Below, piece after piece: positions 1-8,230 of a stretch of 64,000 nucleotides of DNA (position 1 is the first letter of the stretch; each line of letters starts with the position of its first letter). Under the pieces are notes generated by a model. The model worked only from the letters and a program-made list of their open reading frames with translations, had not been told where the DNA came from and did no database searches. The position numbers and the translations under genes were made by a program. This DNA comes from JAAYXS01 sp043820985. GTDB lineage: Bacteria; Planctomycetota; Phycisphaerae; UBA1845; Fen-1342. The stretch is from the NCBI GenBank assembly GCA_043820985.1, contig JBDRDH010000032.1, positions 27,966 through 91,965 of the forward strand, given 5' to 3'.

Positions 1-290
1 AACATCCCGCCCGCGCGCAGCAACTCAACCTCATGCTTCCCCGCGCCGGGATGATCCGTCGGTGGCTGGACCTTCAAGACCAGGTCGGCCCCACCCAGCA
101 GCGCTGCTACATCCGCGTCCAGCCGCGCGCCGGCCTCCTCGTATTGACCGTCCGCCAGAAAAGCCGACTCACCCGCGCCCCGCTCGACCACCACCTCGAC
201 CCCAGCCTTCACCAGCTTCTTCACCGACTCGGGAACCAGCGCCACGCGGCGTTCATCGTCCCGCACCTCTCGTGGAACCGCTATTATCAT
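1..290 (-). CDS. pntA: NAD(P) transhydrogenase subunit alpha, N-terminal part (runs off the left edge)
   Basis: The reverse strand reads from an ATG at 288-290 without a stop to base 1, giving about 96 residues that begin MIIAVPREVRDDERRVALVP and continue through VVVERGAG to ADLVLKVQPP. This is the start of the alanine dehydrogenase/PNT N-terminal domain (NAD-binding side of the proton-translocating transhydrogenase, which exchanges hydride between NADH and NADP at the inner membrane). The KVQPP ending and following acidic stretch favour PntA over alanine dehydrogenase, but the catalytic and membrane parts lie outside the window, so alanine dehydrogenase is not excluded. A GAGG Shine-Dalgarno sits 5 nt upstream of the ATG. 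Confidence 0.72.
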   Translation of the reverse strand, partial: MIIAVPREVRDDERRVALVPESVKKLVKAGVEVVVERGAGESAFLADGQYEEAGARLDADVAALLGGADLVLKVQPPTDHPGAGKHEVELLRAGGM

Positions 291-484
291 CACTGCCTCA
301 TGGTTGTGGTGTGCTATTCCGCCGCCGCAAACGGCCCGCTTACGGCGACCAGACACGAACTCGGGAATATAAATCCCCAAACAATTCTATGATACCCCCC
401 AAATGCAGACTCGCCACACAAGCAGAGATTACCCCCCGAATCCACTACTCACACGAATTCCAGATAGAAGCTACGTAGTCAAGA

Positions 485-513
485 GTAGCGGCCGCCCTCT
501 GTGGCGGCCGTCG
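485..513. repeat. Single inverted copy of the GGCCGCC-CTCTGT-GGCGGCC hairpin repeat
   Basis: In the 284-bp gap between the transhydrogenase and nadD lies a perfect hairpin (GGCCGCC, loop CTCTGT, GGCGGCC) flanked by GTAGC and GTCG. Read on the other strand it matches the 31-bp unit repeated in tandem near 13.8 kb. The rest of the gap shows no gene. Confidence 0.6.
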
Positions 514-574
514 GATGAAGGAGAAGCTAACGCGCCAGCGCGAGGAGTCGCGCGAGCTCAAAACGTGATCGGTA

Positions 575-1189
575 TCACACATAGAGCCCGCATTCACCCA
601 CGTACGCCCGCACTGCTTCCGGAACCAGGTAACGTATGCTCTTGCCCGCGCGCACACGCTGCCGGATGTCCGTCGAACTCACATCCACCAGCGGGCTCTC
701 CACGACCGACCGCCGCAGCCGCTCGATCTGTTCCGCCGACAGCGGCCCCGCCAACCCAGAGAGGTCCGGCTCCTCAAATCCCGGCCGCCCCGCCGTCACG
801 ACCGTGCACAACTCGACCAACTCGCCAACCCGGTACCACGTCCCTAGTTCCACCAGGCTATCCATGCCTACCAGCCAGTACAGCTCCGTATTGGCCGGAT
901 CCGATCTGAGAAAATGACGCACGGTATGCAGGGTATATGTGATGCTCCCCTGGCGGATCTCCCAATCACTGACCGCAAAGCTCGGATCATCAGCCACCGC
1001 CAGCCGGCACATGGCCAATCGATCCTCCGCTGGCGCTAATACCTGGTTGAGCTTATGTGGCGGATTGGCCCCCGGTATCAAAACTACGCGGTCAATCTCC
1101 AATTGCTCGGCCACGAAACGGCTGACGATCAGATGACCGACGTGGATCGGATCGAAAGAGCCCCCGAAGAGCAGTTCCCTGGCCAACAC
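575..1189 (-). CDS. nadD: Nicotinate-nucleotide adenylyltransferase
   Basis: 204 residues, normal for NadD, which adenylylates nicotinate mononucleotide to deamido-NAD in cytoplasmic NAD synthesis. The nucleotidyltransferase signature GGSFDPIHVGHL is at residues 9-20 with the HxGH catalytic histidines, and the second motif SSTDIRQRV lies near residues 173-181. The substrate-side segment NPPHK is at about residues 42-46. The next gene upstream on the same strand (the TPR protein) ends 24 bp away, so the two may be co-transcribed. The ATG at 1189 fits the family N-terminus. Confidence 0.95.
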   Translation of the reverse strand: MLARELLFGGSFDPIHVGHLIVSRFVAEQLEIDRVVLIPGANPPHKLNQVLAPAEDRLAMCRLAVADDPSFAVSDWEIRQGSITYTLHTVRHFLRSDPANTELYWLVGMDSLVELGTWYRVGELVELCTVVTAGRPGFEEPDLSGLAGPLSAEQIERLRRSVVESPLVDVSSTDIRQRVRAGKSIRYLVPEAVRAYVGECGLYV

Positions 1190-1213
1190 CGCACTCCCAC
1201 AAGTGACCGGTAT

Positions 1214-1879
1214 CTACTCTGAACGCTTGTGCGCTACCAACTCCAATCGCTGTACAACTTCCGGAATCTCGTCGAGCTGCGGGTGAATACGTAATGCGTT
1301 CCGATAATGAAATAGCGCCCGCTTGTAATTGCCGCGCTCGACGTAAACGTGCCCCAGATTAACCGCCGCCAGGTAATGATATTGATTGCGCCGTAATGCC
1401 TGACGGAATGCCGTGCTCGCCGCCGCCAACCGTTCCAGGAAGAACAGTACTATTCCACGTTGGTGATGTGCCTCTGCGAAATCCGGCTCGCAAGTAGACA
1501 ATTCGTCCAGCACAACCAGTGCCGCGAGATAATCCTCATCGCGAATCCGTTCGATTGCCGTTACCAACTGTTGATTCCCCGCCGCTGAGCCGGCGCGCAT
1601 CCAGATCAGCCACAGGCTGTTTTCCGCCGTCTGTACCAACTCGGGATCTTCCGCTCTTAAGGCACTGACCAATGCGCGGCAGTCCCGCAATGAGCCCTGT
1701 AGTCCTAAACATACCGCTGCCGCCCGTGCTATATCGCCGGTGCCAGTGGCCAGTAATCGTGCTAGACCGTCCGTGTCACATTCCGATAATAGTAATTGAA
1801 CTACCGCCCCCAGGTCGGCACCGCCGGTCAACGCTTCGGCATGTTCGGTCAGTTGATTACTTGCACCGTCGCGAGACAC
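1214..1879 (-). CDS. TPR-repeat protein with HEAT-like N-terminal half
   Basis: 221 residues, no signal peptide or membrane segment. The first 120 residues are Ala/Leu-rich helices resembling HEAT repeats (for example GDIARAAAVCLGLQGSLRD). The C-terminal half has tandem tetratricopeptide motifs, including AAVNLGHVYVERGNYKRALF and the preceding helix pair around HHQRGIVLFFLERLAAAS. TPRs mediate protein contacts; nothing indicates a specific partner. It lies just upstream of nadD on the same strand. Family-level call only. Confidence 0.75.
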   Translation of the reverse strand: MSRDGASNQLTEHAEALTGGADLGAVVQLLLSECDTDGLARLLATGTGDIARAAAVCLGLQGSLRDCRALVSALRAEDPELVQTAENSLWLIWMRAGSAAGNQQLVTAIERIRDEDYLAALVVLDELSTCEPDFAEAHHQRGIVLFFLERLAAASTAFRQALRRNQYHYLAAVNLGHVYVERGNYKRALFHYRNALRIHPQLDEIPEVVQRLELVAHKRSE

Positions 1880-2142
1880 TAACGGCTCTCCCTAACCACC
1901 GCCAGTTCCACGGCGGTCACGTCCACCCTTTAATTTGATCTCTCGGGACCTGCATGTCAGGCGGCACACTTCCACCACGCAGCCCGCATCACAGTAGCCG
2001 AGTTGCACTTGATCCTAGGCGGCTGTTTCGCCATCGTCAAACTACAGCAAAGGACTTCATGCTCTCTATAGCACGTGTGCCCGAAAAAGGCTCAATCTCA
2101 AATTCTCATCCTTTTATCAGATTAGGCTCCCGCCCGTGTAGT

Positions 2143-2165
2143 GTGGGACCGGTTTGTAACCGGTC
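2143..2165. repeat. Dispersed GACCGGTT...AACCGGTC palindrome, copy 1
   Basis: On the minus strand it reads GACCGGTTACAAACCGGTC followed by CCAC. Two further copies (13949-13973 and 20517-20541) keep the arms and the CCCACA tail while varying the loop. This is a REP-like hairpin family, not a terminator (no T run). Confidence 0.65.
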
Positions 2166-2494
2166 AATAAATAGCGCCAGTGTGTAGGACTTGTCCGCAC
2201 CTGGTGACTGGCCGTCTTGGCCGTGTGCAACCGCGTATATCGGCTACCGCCGATCTTTATACATTGCTAAACTGCTATGATATTATAGGACTATATTGTT
2301 GCATATACAATGATGAATTGACGGAAATAGCGACGCCCGTCGAATCGCACCTGCAAGGGACGGCGGAAGCCGCCATTCACAGGCTCCAAACGGGCGCCAC
2401 CAAGTTAAGTATCGACCAGCTTTTCCCGGAAATCAAGTCCTGTACTATCCCCCCTCCATCCCCGCTCCTCAACCCTCTCACACATCAACAAGAC

Positions 2495-2523
2495 GGCGGA
2501 AGTGTTCCGCGAACACCTCCGCC
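2495..2523 (-). terminator. Stem-loop after the sigma-factor gene, likely terminator
   Basis: A 13-bp stem (GGCGGAAGTGTTC pairing with GAACACCTCCGCC, one G-T pair, 3-nt loop) lies about 30 bp beyond the stop of the minus-strand sigma gene. The following bases on that strand (GTCTTGTTG) are only mildly T-rich, so termination strength is uncertain. Confidence 0.5.
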
Positions 2524-2552
2524 GCTCTGTTATTTCGGTGTGGCCTTATGTC

Positions 2553-3551
2553 TTAGCCCGCCAGAATCCCATCCTCCAGCACGCAGCGCAGCTTGCCCAG
2601 CGCTTTGTTTTGTATCTGGCGCACGCGCTCTTTGGTGACGCCGATCATCATCCCGACTTGCTCGAGCGTTTTGGCCCGCGGATCGGATTCCGACATGGTT
2701 TCTTCGTCGTCTAGCGCGAAGCGTGCTCGGATGACGCGCTCTTCAACCTCGCTGAGTTTTGCCAGGTTGCTGTCTATAATCGTTTTCAGTTCATCCACGC
2801 AATCATCCTCGACGGTACCGCGCTTATGTTCCAGGAAGTCACTCTTCTCCAGGTTCGGGTCAAACTCCGTCGGGAAGTGCCCGCGATAGCGCGCCGTCCG
2901 CATGGCCACGCGCGAGAAACTCTTCAAAATAGCCCGGCAGGCATACGTGCTGAACTTGAATCCCCGCGCGCAATCGAACTTGTCCACGCTACGCAGTAAA
3001 GCCAAATTGCCTTCGCTAACCAGATCGGCAAAGTCCACGTTCGAGACCCGCGCCCGCTTGGCCATCGCCAAAACGAGGGGCATGTTCACACGCATCAGAT
3101 CCTCGCGTGTTTCGCGGGTGGCGTGTTCCCAGCGCAACAGCTCGCGGGTGGCCTCGGCCGTCAGACGCTTATCAGCGAACTCTTTTATCACTTGCATCAC
3201 ACGATAGCGGCAGTAGTTCAGCCGCCGAAACATGTGATGTTCCTGCTCGGTGTTCAGCGCGCCATTCCGCGGCCGCCTGAGGAGGTCAGCACCACTATCA
3301 TCATTGCCGCCAGACACCTTGGACTGACTGCGTGTGGGCTGTTGCGGCATCGGTTCCAGCAGTATGGCCGCGCTACGTGGATCCTCAAACATCGGATCGA
3401 ATACGCACTCGGCTATCTCGGACAGACGCCGTTTCAGGCAGCGTCGATCAACGGCCGTCAGCTCCCCAAGCACCGCTGCCGACGGCGCCTTCGCTGTTGG
3501 CTCCATCTTTTGGAGGCGGGTTGGCGCCTCATCATTCTGAGCTGGAAGCAT
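2553..3551 (-). CDS. Sigma-70 family RNA polymerase sigma factor
   Basis: 332 residues. The first 100 or so are poorly conserved and basic/acidic. Region 2 follows (core-binding and -10 recognition, around LVSEGNLALLRSVDKFD and GFKFSTYA), then a spacer, then region 4 with the -35 helix-turn-helix TLEQVGMMIGVTKERVRQIQ. Region 1.1 is absent and the protein is shorter than RpoD, so it is probably an alternative group-2/3 factor. A strong promoter at 3745-3773 implies a 5' UTR of about 185 nt. The ATG at 3551 is the first in frame; the domain would also tolerate a later start. Confidence 0.9.
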   Translation of the reverse strand: MLPAQNDEAPTRLQKMEPTAKAPSAAVLGELTAVDRRCLKRRLSEIAECVFDPMFEDPRSAAILLEPMPQQPTRSQSKVSGGNDDSGADLLRRPRNGALNTEQEHHMFRRLNYCRYRVMQVIKEFADKRLTAEATRELLRWEHATRETREDLMRVNMPLVLAMAKRARVSNVDFADLVSEGNLALLRSVDKFDCARGFKFSTYACRAILKSFSRVAMRTARYRGHFPTEFDPNLEKSDFLEHKRGTVEDDCVDELKTIIDSNLAKLSEVEERVIRARFALDDEETMSESDPRAKTLEQVGMMIGVTKERVRQIQNKALGKLRCVLEDGILAG

Positions 3552-3977
3552 GATCGCTCCTCGCTGAGTTCACCGGTCACGATCCACTGGCCGGTGGGAT
3601 CCGCCCGAATCACGAGTATGCGCGCGATAGCGCATGTCGTATCAGACGTATCACAATACAATGTCAACCTGAAGCCTTACGCCCAGCCTGTGGGGAGCCA
3701 AGAACTTGGCCGGGCTTGGCAACTATGGGGAGCCTTACAAAGGAAGTATAACGTACTTTACCGACAGTCGCAACCTATTACGTCCAATATGGCTCCCTCT
3801 GGCATGTATTGGCGATCCTCGCCGCGCAAATGACAAGACTGGAGATACTTAAGAACGCCAACAAACCGCGGCTTATTGATGCAACTGGAACATGCAGGTC
3901 TTCCAATCGCTATTTGAATCCAAAGTGTCCACTGTGTGCCGCGAAATTGCGAAACCTAATGTCCTATAAACAGGAAG
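3552..3977. other. Leader/intergenic region of the sigma-factor gene
   Basis: 426 bp without a supportable gene. It contains the minus-strand promoter at 3745-3773 and, in the predicted leader, a CACCGG...CCGGTG inverted repeat at roughly 3571-3597 near the sigma start codon. Whether the leader is regulatory is unknown. Confidence 0.4.
3745..3773 (-). promoter_or_regulatory. Sigma-70-type promoter for the sigma-factor gene
   Basis: On the minus strand TTGCGA is followed after exactly 17 nt by TATACT. This matches the housekeeping consensus well and points toward the sigma-factor start at 3551, with transcription expected to begin near 3738. Confidence 0.6.
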
Positions 3978-4664
3978 CTATTCACGATGTGTCAGCCTGA
4001 ACATACGTCCGCAAACCATCCGCTGACTCTCGGAATCTTCACCTTCTACTGGATTCACCTCCACCGCTAGTCCGCAATGACGGGCAACCGTATCGAAATC
4101 GTCGGCTGTCGAGCGGTTCGCGTCACAAATCAGCGCAAAGCCAGTAGGACTAAGGTGTTGGCGAATGAACTCCGCGATCGGCCTCAGACTGCGTGTCTCA
4201 TATAGAATGTCTGCCGCTACCAGCCGATCAACACATAAAGCCGGATATATCTCGCGCCAATCCACGAAACGTGTCTCTGGAAACGGTAGACCATTGTGCC
4301 TGGCACTCTCCAATACAAAGGCCAGCGCGTCGTCATCGTAGTCTGACATGATTACGTGGTAACCCAGTTGTAGTGCCGCCAGGCCCACTACTCCCAAACC
4401 ACAGCCGATTTCCAGAACCATAGGTGGCTCCGTGAACGTGTCGGCGGCTGGCCACTTGGCTACTTCATTCGTTAGTAACAGCGAAGCCGGCCAGAACTCC
4501 GCCCAGTATGGCAGGTACTCATCCTCCTCAAAACGAGCTACCACCCGCGGATCGTCAACCAGAGACTCGTAGTTGGCGGGCCCCAGTATCTCCAGGTCCA
4601 CGTCGCCGACCCGTACGCGCCGACGCTTTGCGGGATAACCTTGAAACCATTCCACTGAAGACAT
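3978..4664 (-). CDS. Class I SAM-dependent methyltransferase (Nnt1/METTL-like)
   Basis: 228 residues. The SAM-binding motif I is VLEIGCGLGVVGLAAL near residues 83-98 and the acidic motif II is SDYDDDAL near 110-117. The preceding EFWPAS is typical of the Methyltransf_16 / COG3897 group, whose members methylate protein lysines or small amines. The substrate here cannot be told from sequence. It is divergent from the acetyltransferase gene that starts 115 bp to the right, so they may share a bidirectional control region. Confidence 0.8.
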   Translation of the reverse strand: MSSVEWFQGYPAKRRRVRVGDVDLEILGPANYESLVDDPRVVARFEEDEYLPYWAEFWPASLLLTNEVAKWPAADTFTEPPMVLEIGCGLGVVGLAALQLGYHVIMSDYDDDALAFVLESARHNGLPFPETRFVDWREIYPALCVDRLVAADILYETRSLRPIAEFIRQHLSPTGFALICDANRSTADDFDTVARHCGLAVEVNPVEGEDSESQRMVCGRMFRLTHRE

Positions 4665-4779
4665 ATGACTTTCCCGGTTGGGTTCACTAAGATGGTTTCT
4701 GGCGTCCGAACGATTGCAGATTCGCGCATGAATCTCTCAACGTATTATCCGTCGCGGGAAAAGGCCGGCAACCTGGAGA

Positions 4780-5319
4780 ATGGTCGTGGCGCTTAAGCCT
4801 GTTCAACTTACCGCCGACCCCACACTTCTCCGACTTGCGCCCTTTAATCCTGACCAGGCGGAGTTCATTGTATCCTGGGTGCGCGATGCGCATGAAGCCC
4901 TCTGGCTGGCGCCGAACACCAAGCCTCCCTTGACGGTTGAACGCGTCCGTCAGTGGCGCGCCCACGGACACGAGCAGTTGGCGCTTGTGCATCCTGAAGA
5001 GTCACAACCCTTGGCGTATGGCGAACTTAACGTGCTGCGTGCCACGCAGCAACACTACTGGCTTGGTCATCTGATCGTCAATCCCGAGTTGCGTGGTCGT
5101 GGCGTGGGGCGTGCCCTCACACTTCAATTGCTAAGCCGCGCTTTTAATATGCGCGGCGCACTCCAGGTCAGTCTGGTCGTCTTTCCAGACAATCTCGCCG
5201 CGATTGCCTGTTACCGTGCCGCCGGCATGCGCGAGGATGGCTATGAATCACATGAAGTCCCCGCCTGCGGTGGTTACCAGAAACTTTTGCGGATGGTTGT
5301 CTATCCACCGCCAGATTAA
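4780..5319 (+). CDS. GNAT family N-acetyltransferase
   Basis: 179 residues. The acetyl-CoA-binding motif A is visible as NPELRGRGVGRALTLQLL (about residues 99-116), followed by the motif B segment NLAAIACYRAAGM. The WLGHLIVNP strand just before is the usual beta-4. GNAT enzymes transfer acetyl from acetyl-CoA to amines; substrate unknown. The ATG at 4780 has GGAG almost abutting it, so initiation at the GTG codons a few residues later is possible. Confidence 0.85.
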   Translation: MVVALKPVQLTADPTLLRLAPFNPDQAEFIVSWVRDAHEALWLAPNTKPPLTVERVRQWRAHGHEQLALVHPEESQPLAYGELNVLRATQQHYWLGHLIVNPELRGRGVGRALTLQLLSRAFNMRGALQVSLVVFPDNLAAIACYRAAGMREDGYESHEVPACGGYQKLLRMVVYPPPD

Positions 5320-5463
5320 GCACTTAAGCAAAGCCGCAACTCTAGAATATCTAGATAGAACGGTGTCGACAGCACTATTCTCGGATTCAACGTGTCGTAA
5401 TATGTGGCCCCGGTTGGGCTTCTTTCAACAAAACAGCTCGGGAAACCGCCAATCGCGCAAACG

Positions 5464-5479
5464 TGTTTCACGTGAAACA
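5464..5479. other. parS: parS site, copy 1
   Basis: Perfect 16-bp palindrome TGTTTCACGTGAAACA, identical to the canonical ParB-binding parS sequence. It lies 26 bp beyond the stop codon of the Memo-family gene, about 0.9 kb from parB. ParB nucleates on this sequence to form the partition complex. Confidence 0.93.
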
Positions 5480-5505
5480 CATTTGCGCGGCTTCATGGAT
5501 CAGTA

Positions 5506-6369
5506 TTAACCAGCTTTGAGAAATATGCCGGCTGCATAACCAACAGAATTGACTGCCTGAACCCCCTCGCCCCGTTCAATGTCGGCGCTGCATGTATGCT
5601 CGAGCTCTACATACCGCGTGCAGCCCAGCTCGTGCATCGCCCCGATCATCGCCGCTACCGCCCCTGCGCCACATGCGTTGTGGTTAATCGCGGCTTCGGA
5701 AACCACCGACCCCGCCTCCATCCGTACGACCAGGTCGATGAATCGCCGATCGTTAACCTCTTTCGCCCAGCGTACACCCTCGCGGCCATGGCCATGCGGC
5801 TCGAAGCCAAACGACGGCCCATAGTGGGTCAGGTCTGTTGACGCCAAAAAGGCCACTCGACGTTCGGATTTGTTGGCCTGCCGCCCACAAAAACGACCGA
5901 CATCTTCCGCGGCCTGCTCTGGCAAGACCGCGATCGGCACAATCTTCACATCCGGAATCAACCGCTGGATAAAGGGCAACTGCACCTCAATGGCATGTTC
6001 GTGGCGATGCGGTGCCGGATCTGCCACCAGACCTGCCCCAGATGTCAGTTGATCCGCCAACTCACTGTCAATTTCCAGTTTTCCAAGGGGTGTTTCCCAG
6101 ATGCCAGCGGCATAAACACTGGCCGGATTACGAGAGCCGCTATGCGTGGCACCGAAGATCACGACCGTTTCTGGTTTGTACGCCGCCACGCCGGCGATTC
6201 CGCGGGCCGCAGTCCGGCCGCTGTATACCCAGCCGGCATGCGGAACTATGGCCCCCGGGGCGGCGGGTGTGTCGACGCCGAGGAGCATCTCGTCAACCAT
6301 GCGGCCACATGTTTCCGGATCCGAGGGGTAAAACCGACCGGCCACCGCCGGTTGACGCTTGCCGAACAT
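5506..6369 (-). CDS. amrB: Memo-family protein (AmmeMemoRadiSam system protein B)
   Basis: 287 residues spanning the whole Memo fold. Conserved blocks are VPHAGWVYSG (about 43-52), HEHAIEVQLPFI (about 121-132) and STDLTHYG (about 173-180), which in the family hold the metal-ligand histidines. Memo proteins resemble ring-opening dioxygenases; the AmmeMemoRadiSam name comes from co-occurrence with an AMMECR1 protein and a radical-SAM enzyme, neither of which is in this window. It starts 5 bp after the parB stop, so it is very likely in the parB operon. Confidence 0.9.
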   Translation of the reverse strand: MFGKRQPAVAGRFYPSDPETCGRMVDEMLLGVDTPAAPGAIVPHAGWVYSGRTAARGIAGVAAYKPETVVIFGATHSGSRNPASVYAAGIWETPLGKLEIDSELADQLTSGAGLVADPAPHRHEHAIEVQLPFIQRLIPDVKIVPIAVLPEQAAEDVGRFCGRQANKSERRVAFLASTDLTHYGPSFGFEPHGHGREGVRWAKEVNDRRFIDLVVRMEAGSVVSEAAINHNACGAGAVAAMIGAMHELGCTRYVELEHTCSADIERGEGVQAVNSVGYAAGIFLKAG

Positions 6370-6374
6370 CGCAA

Positions 6375-7292
6375 TTACTCCACGGCCTTGGAGCTGCCCA
6401 GCAACTCTGACAGGTGGTCAAACTCTTCCAGGTTGCGATAAGCAATTACTACCCGGCCGGCGTTTTTCCTGCGACCAGGTTGCAGCTTGACCGACAGGCC
6501 GACCGCACGGCTTAAGTTTTGCTCGACTTCGGCGAGATGTCGAGGCAAACCGCTGGGAGTTTTCTCGGGTGTTTCTGTTGGCGTGGATGCAACGCTGGTG
6601 GCGTTTTTGGCTAACTCTTCAACCTGACGGACGGCGAGATTGCGACGAACCGCCAGGCGAGCGACAGCTAGCTGGCGCTGTTGGTCCTCGATGCCGGCGA
6701 TGGCGCGGGCCTGGCCCATGCCGAGCTGGTCGGAGATGATCATTTCGCGGATTTCTGATTGTAATTTTAGTAACCGCAAGTAGTTAACAATGTTGGCGCG
6801 GCTTTCGCCGATGCGTCGGGACAGCTTCTCGATCGAGACGCCCATGGTTTCGACGTATTCGTTGTAGGCGGTGGCGCGTTCGATGGCGTTGAGATCCTCG
6901 CGTTGAAGGTTCTCGATCAGGGCTAGCTCGAGAGCTTCCGAATCGGACACTTCGCGGATGATGGCGGGCAGGAGTTTCAGGCCGGCGACCTGGGCGGCCC
7001 GCCAGCGGCGTTCACCCGCGACGAGTTCGTATAGACCATCGCCGATGGGTCGCACGATGATTGGCTGCAGGATCCCATGGGCGCGGATGGAGTCGGACAA
7101 CTCGCGGATCGACGCTTCGTCGAATGAGTTGCGAGGTTGATGAGGATTAGGCTGGATGGCGTCGGCGGGCAGATGTGTGATGTCACCCGATGGCGAGTCC
7201 GTTTTGGCCGGAACCGTCGCCGATCGTTTTTCACGGGGCGCGATCAAGGCGTTAAGGCCGCGCGCGAGTCTGGGAGCAGGGGGTTTAGGCAT
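6375..7292 (-). CDS. parB: Chromosome-partitioning protein ParB
   Basis: 305 residues, normal for chromosomal ParB, which binds parS, slides by CTP hydrolysis and guides origin segregation. The N-terminus carries RLARGLNALI, the short helix that contacts ParA. The CTP/arginine patch GERRWRAAQVAGL lies near residues 92-104, followed by the helix-turn-helix LSRRIGESRANIVNYLRLL and a C-terminal dimerisation region. Two perfect parS sites flank this gene and its downstream partner. The usual upstream neighbour parA is missing: the 265 bp before the next ORF hold only a parS and a repeat. Confidence 0.96.
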   Translation of the reverse strand: MPKPPAPRLARGLNALIAPREKRSATVPAKTDSPSGDITHLPADAIQPNPHQPRNSFDEASIRELSDSIRAHGILQPIIVRPIGDGLYELVAGERRWRAAQVAGLKLLPAIIREVSDSEALELALIENLQREDLNAIERATAYNEYVETMGVSIEKLSRRIGESRANIVNYLRLLKLQSEIREMIISDQLGMGQARAIAGIEDQQRQLAVARLAVRRNLAVRQVEELAKNATSVASTPTETPEKTPSGLPRHLAEVEQNLSRAVGLSVKLQPGRRKNAGRVVIAYRNLEEFDHLSELLGSSKAVE

Positions 7293-7408
7293 GTTAATTC
7301 TCCTGGTTTAGCACAAGATATGGCTGATGAGTCAGCGTTGTCAACTGGATATTGCGCCAGGAGTTGTCCAATGCGGTTCTTTGCCAGCATTCTTTCTGCA
7401 AGTAACGC

Positions 7409-7424
7409 TGTTTCACGTGAAACA
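7409..7424. other. parS: parS site, copy 2
   Basis: Second perfect TGTTTCACGTGAAACA palindrome, 117 bp upstream of the parB start codon. In other bacteria a parS in the parB promoter region lets ParB influence its own transcription. The two sites lie 1.95 kb apart, bracketing parB and the memo gene. Confidence 0.93.
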
Positions 7425-7472
7425 AGTTTGTCGCGGAGCGCCCGCTTACTATAGTAAACCTAGAACATCTAG

Positions 7473-7506
7473 CCACAGAGACACAGAGAGCGCGGAGGGC
7501 GCCGAG
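7473..7506. repeat. CACAGAG-rich intergenic repeat
   Basis: The sequence CCACAGAGACACAGAGAG followed by CGCGGAGGGCGCCGAG resembles a common short intergenic repeat of planctomycete genomes (from memory, not searched). It lies between parS copy 2 and the small ORF at 7558. Confidence 0.35.
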
Positions 7507-7557
7507 AAAATATATGGCGCCAAATGTTTGTATACTGAACTCACGGGAGATGGCGTA

Positions 7558-7833
7558 ATGACAGATAGCCGAAGTGATTCTGTTGCCGAGCAGCGTGAGG
7601 CGCTTGGGGAAGCGTTGTGTCTGCGTGATTATACGACAGCCGATAGATTGATCGCTCAAGGGATTCAACTAGACGACGTCTTGGAAGAAACTGGCATCAG
7701 TTACTTACATCATGCGGCGCATGCCATGCAATTGTCTAATGGCGCCGAGTGCCAATTGATACAAGTAGATGGATGGTGTCGAGACCTGCGCGTATTGCCT
7801 GCTCAGTGTCTGGATAAGTTTGAGATTGAGTAG
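7558..7833 (+). CDS. Small protein of unknown function
   Basis: 91 residues, acidic, no signal peptide or membrane helix. A GGGAGA Shine-Dalgarno precedes the ATG at good distance, and codons show a normal bias, so it is probably translated. The segment TTADRLIAQGIQLDDVLEETGISYLHHAA resembles one ankyrin-like helix pair, which could mean a fragment of a larger repeat protein. It occupies the place where parA might be expected but is unrelated to ParA. Confidence 0.5.
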   Translation: MTDSRSDSVAEQREALGEALCLRDYTTADRLIAQGIQLDDVLEETGISYLHHAAHAMQLSNGAECQLIQVDGWCRDLRVLPAQCLDKFEIE

Positions 7834-7865
7834 CCTTTTTAACAACTGAGGAGGGCAAAGCCCGG

Positions 7866-8021
7866 AATTCTGGGACGACACACGTTATGCAATGGTGTCG
7901 CCGGGTAGATGGGACGGATCGACCGAGGCCGACGGTGACGGGCAAGTGCGGAAACATCTTCCGCAGAAAAACCTCGATCGACTCGCTTGACACGTACCGC
8001 ATCATAGATGTCCCCGGAATT
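7866..8021. mobile_element. Small non-coding transposon remnant (RAYT/REP-type ends)
   Basis: It begins AATTCTGGGACGACA and ends, inverted, TGTCCCCGGAATT, giving imperfect terminal inverted repeats about 156 bp apart. The ATTCTGGGGACAGTATAC-type end is one I associate with REP-associated tyrosine transposase elements. A better-preserved copy of the first 50 bp occurs at 11353-11404. No transposase is present. The remaining bases up to the sulfatase start (8022-8230) show no gene. Confidence 0.4.
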
Positions 8022-8230
8022 GCCACTAGCGGCGGAGGAAATGGAAGACGCTTCGTAATCTGGTGAGCGGCGCTCACGCTTTCAATCGATGGTGGTCGGG
8101 GCTATGATTGCGGGGGTCAAGGGCGGTCTGCGAATGCGCGCCGCGGCGGGCTCGGGTCGCCGGGCAGGTTCCCGCGTGATCATCAGGAGCCGCGCAGACC
8201 GTGACACCCGTGGAACACGCGAGGAAGTGG

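Larger units (their letters stand above)
1880..2552. other. Intergenic region with AT-rich core, no convincing gene
   Basis: About 670 bp between the TPR gene and the 3' end of the sigma factor. It contains the GACCGGTT palindrome at 2143-2165, an AT-rich patch at about 2255-2335, and the stem-loop at 2495-2523. Open frames here lack ribosome-binding sites and recognisable protein patterns. No DnaA-box run was seen in the AT-rich patch. Confidence 0.5.

Noticed and set aside
2255..2335. Replication origin in the AT-rich patch
   Set aside because: No DnaA boxes (TTATCCACA-like) were found nearby, and dnaA/dnaN are absent.
7293..8230. parA next to parB
   Set aside because: No ParA Walker motif in any frame here; the small ORF at 7558 is unrelated and the rest is repeats.
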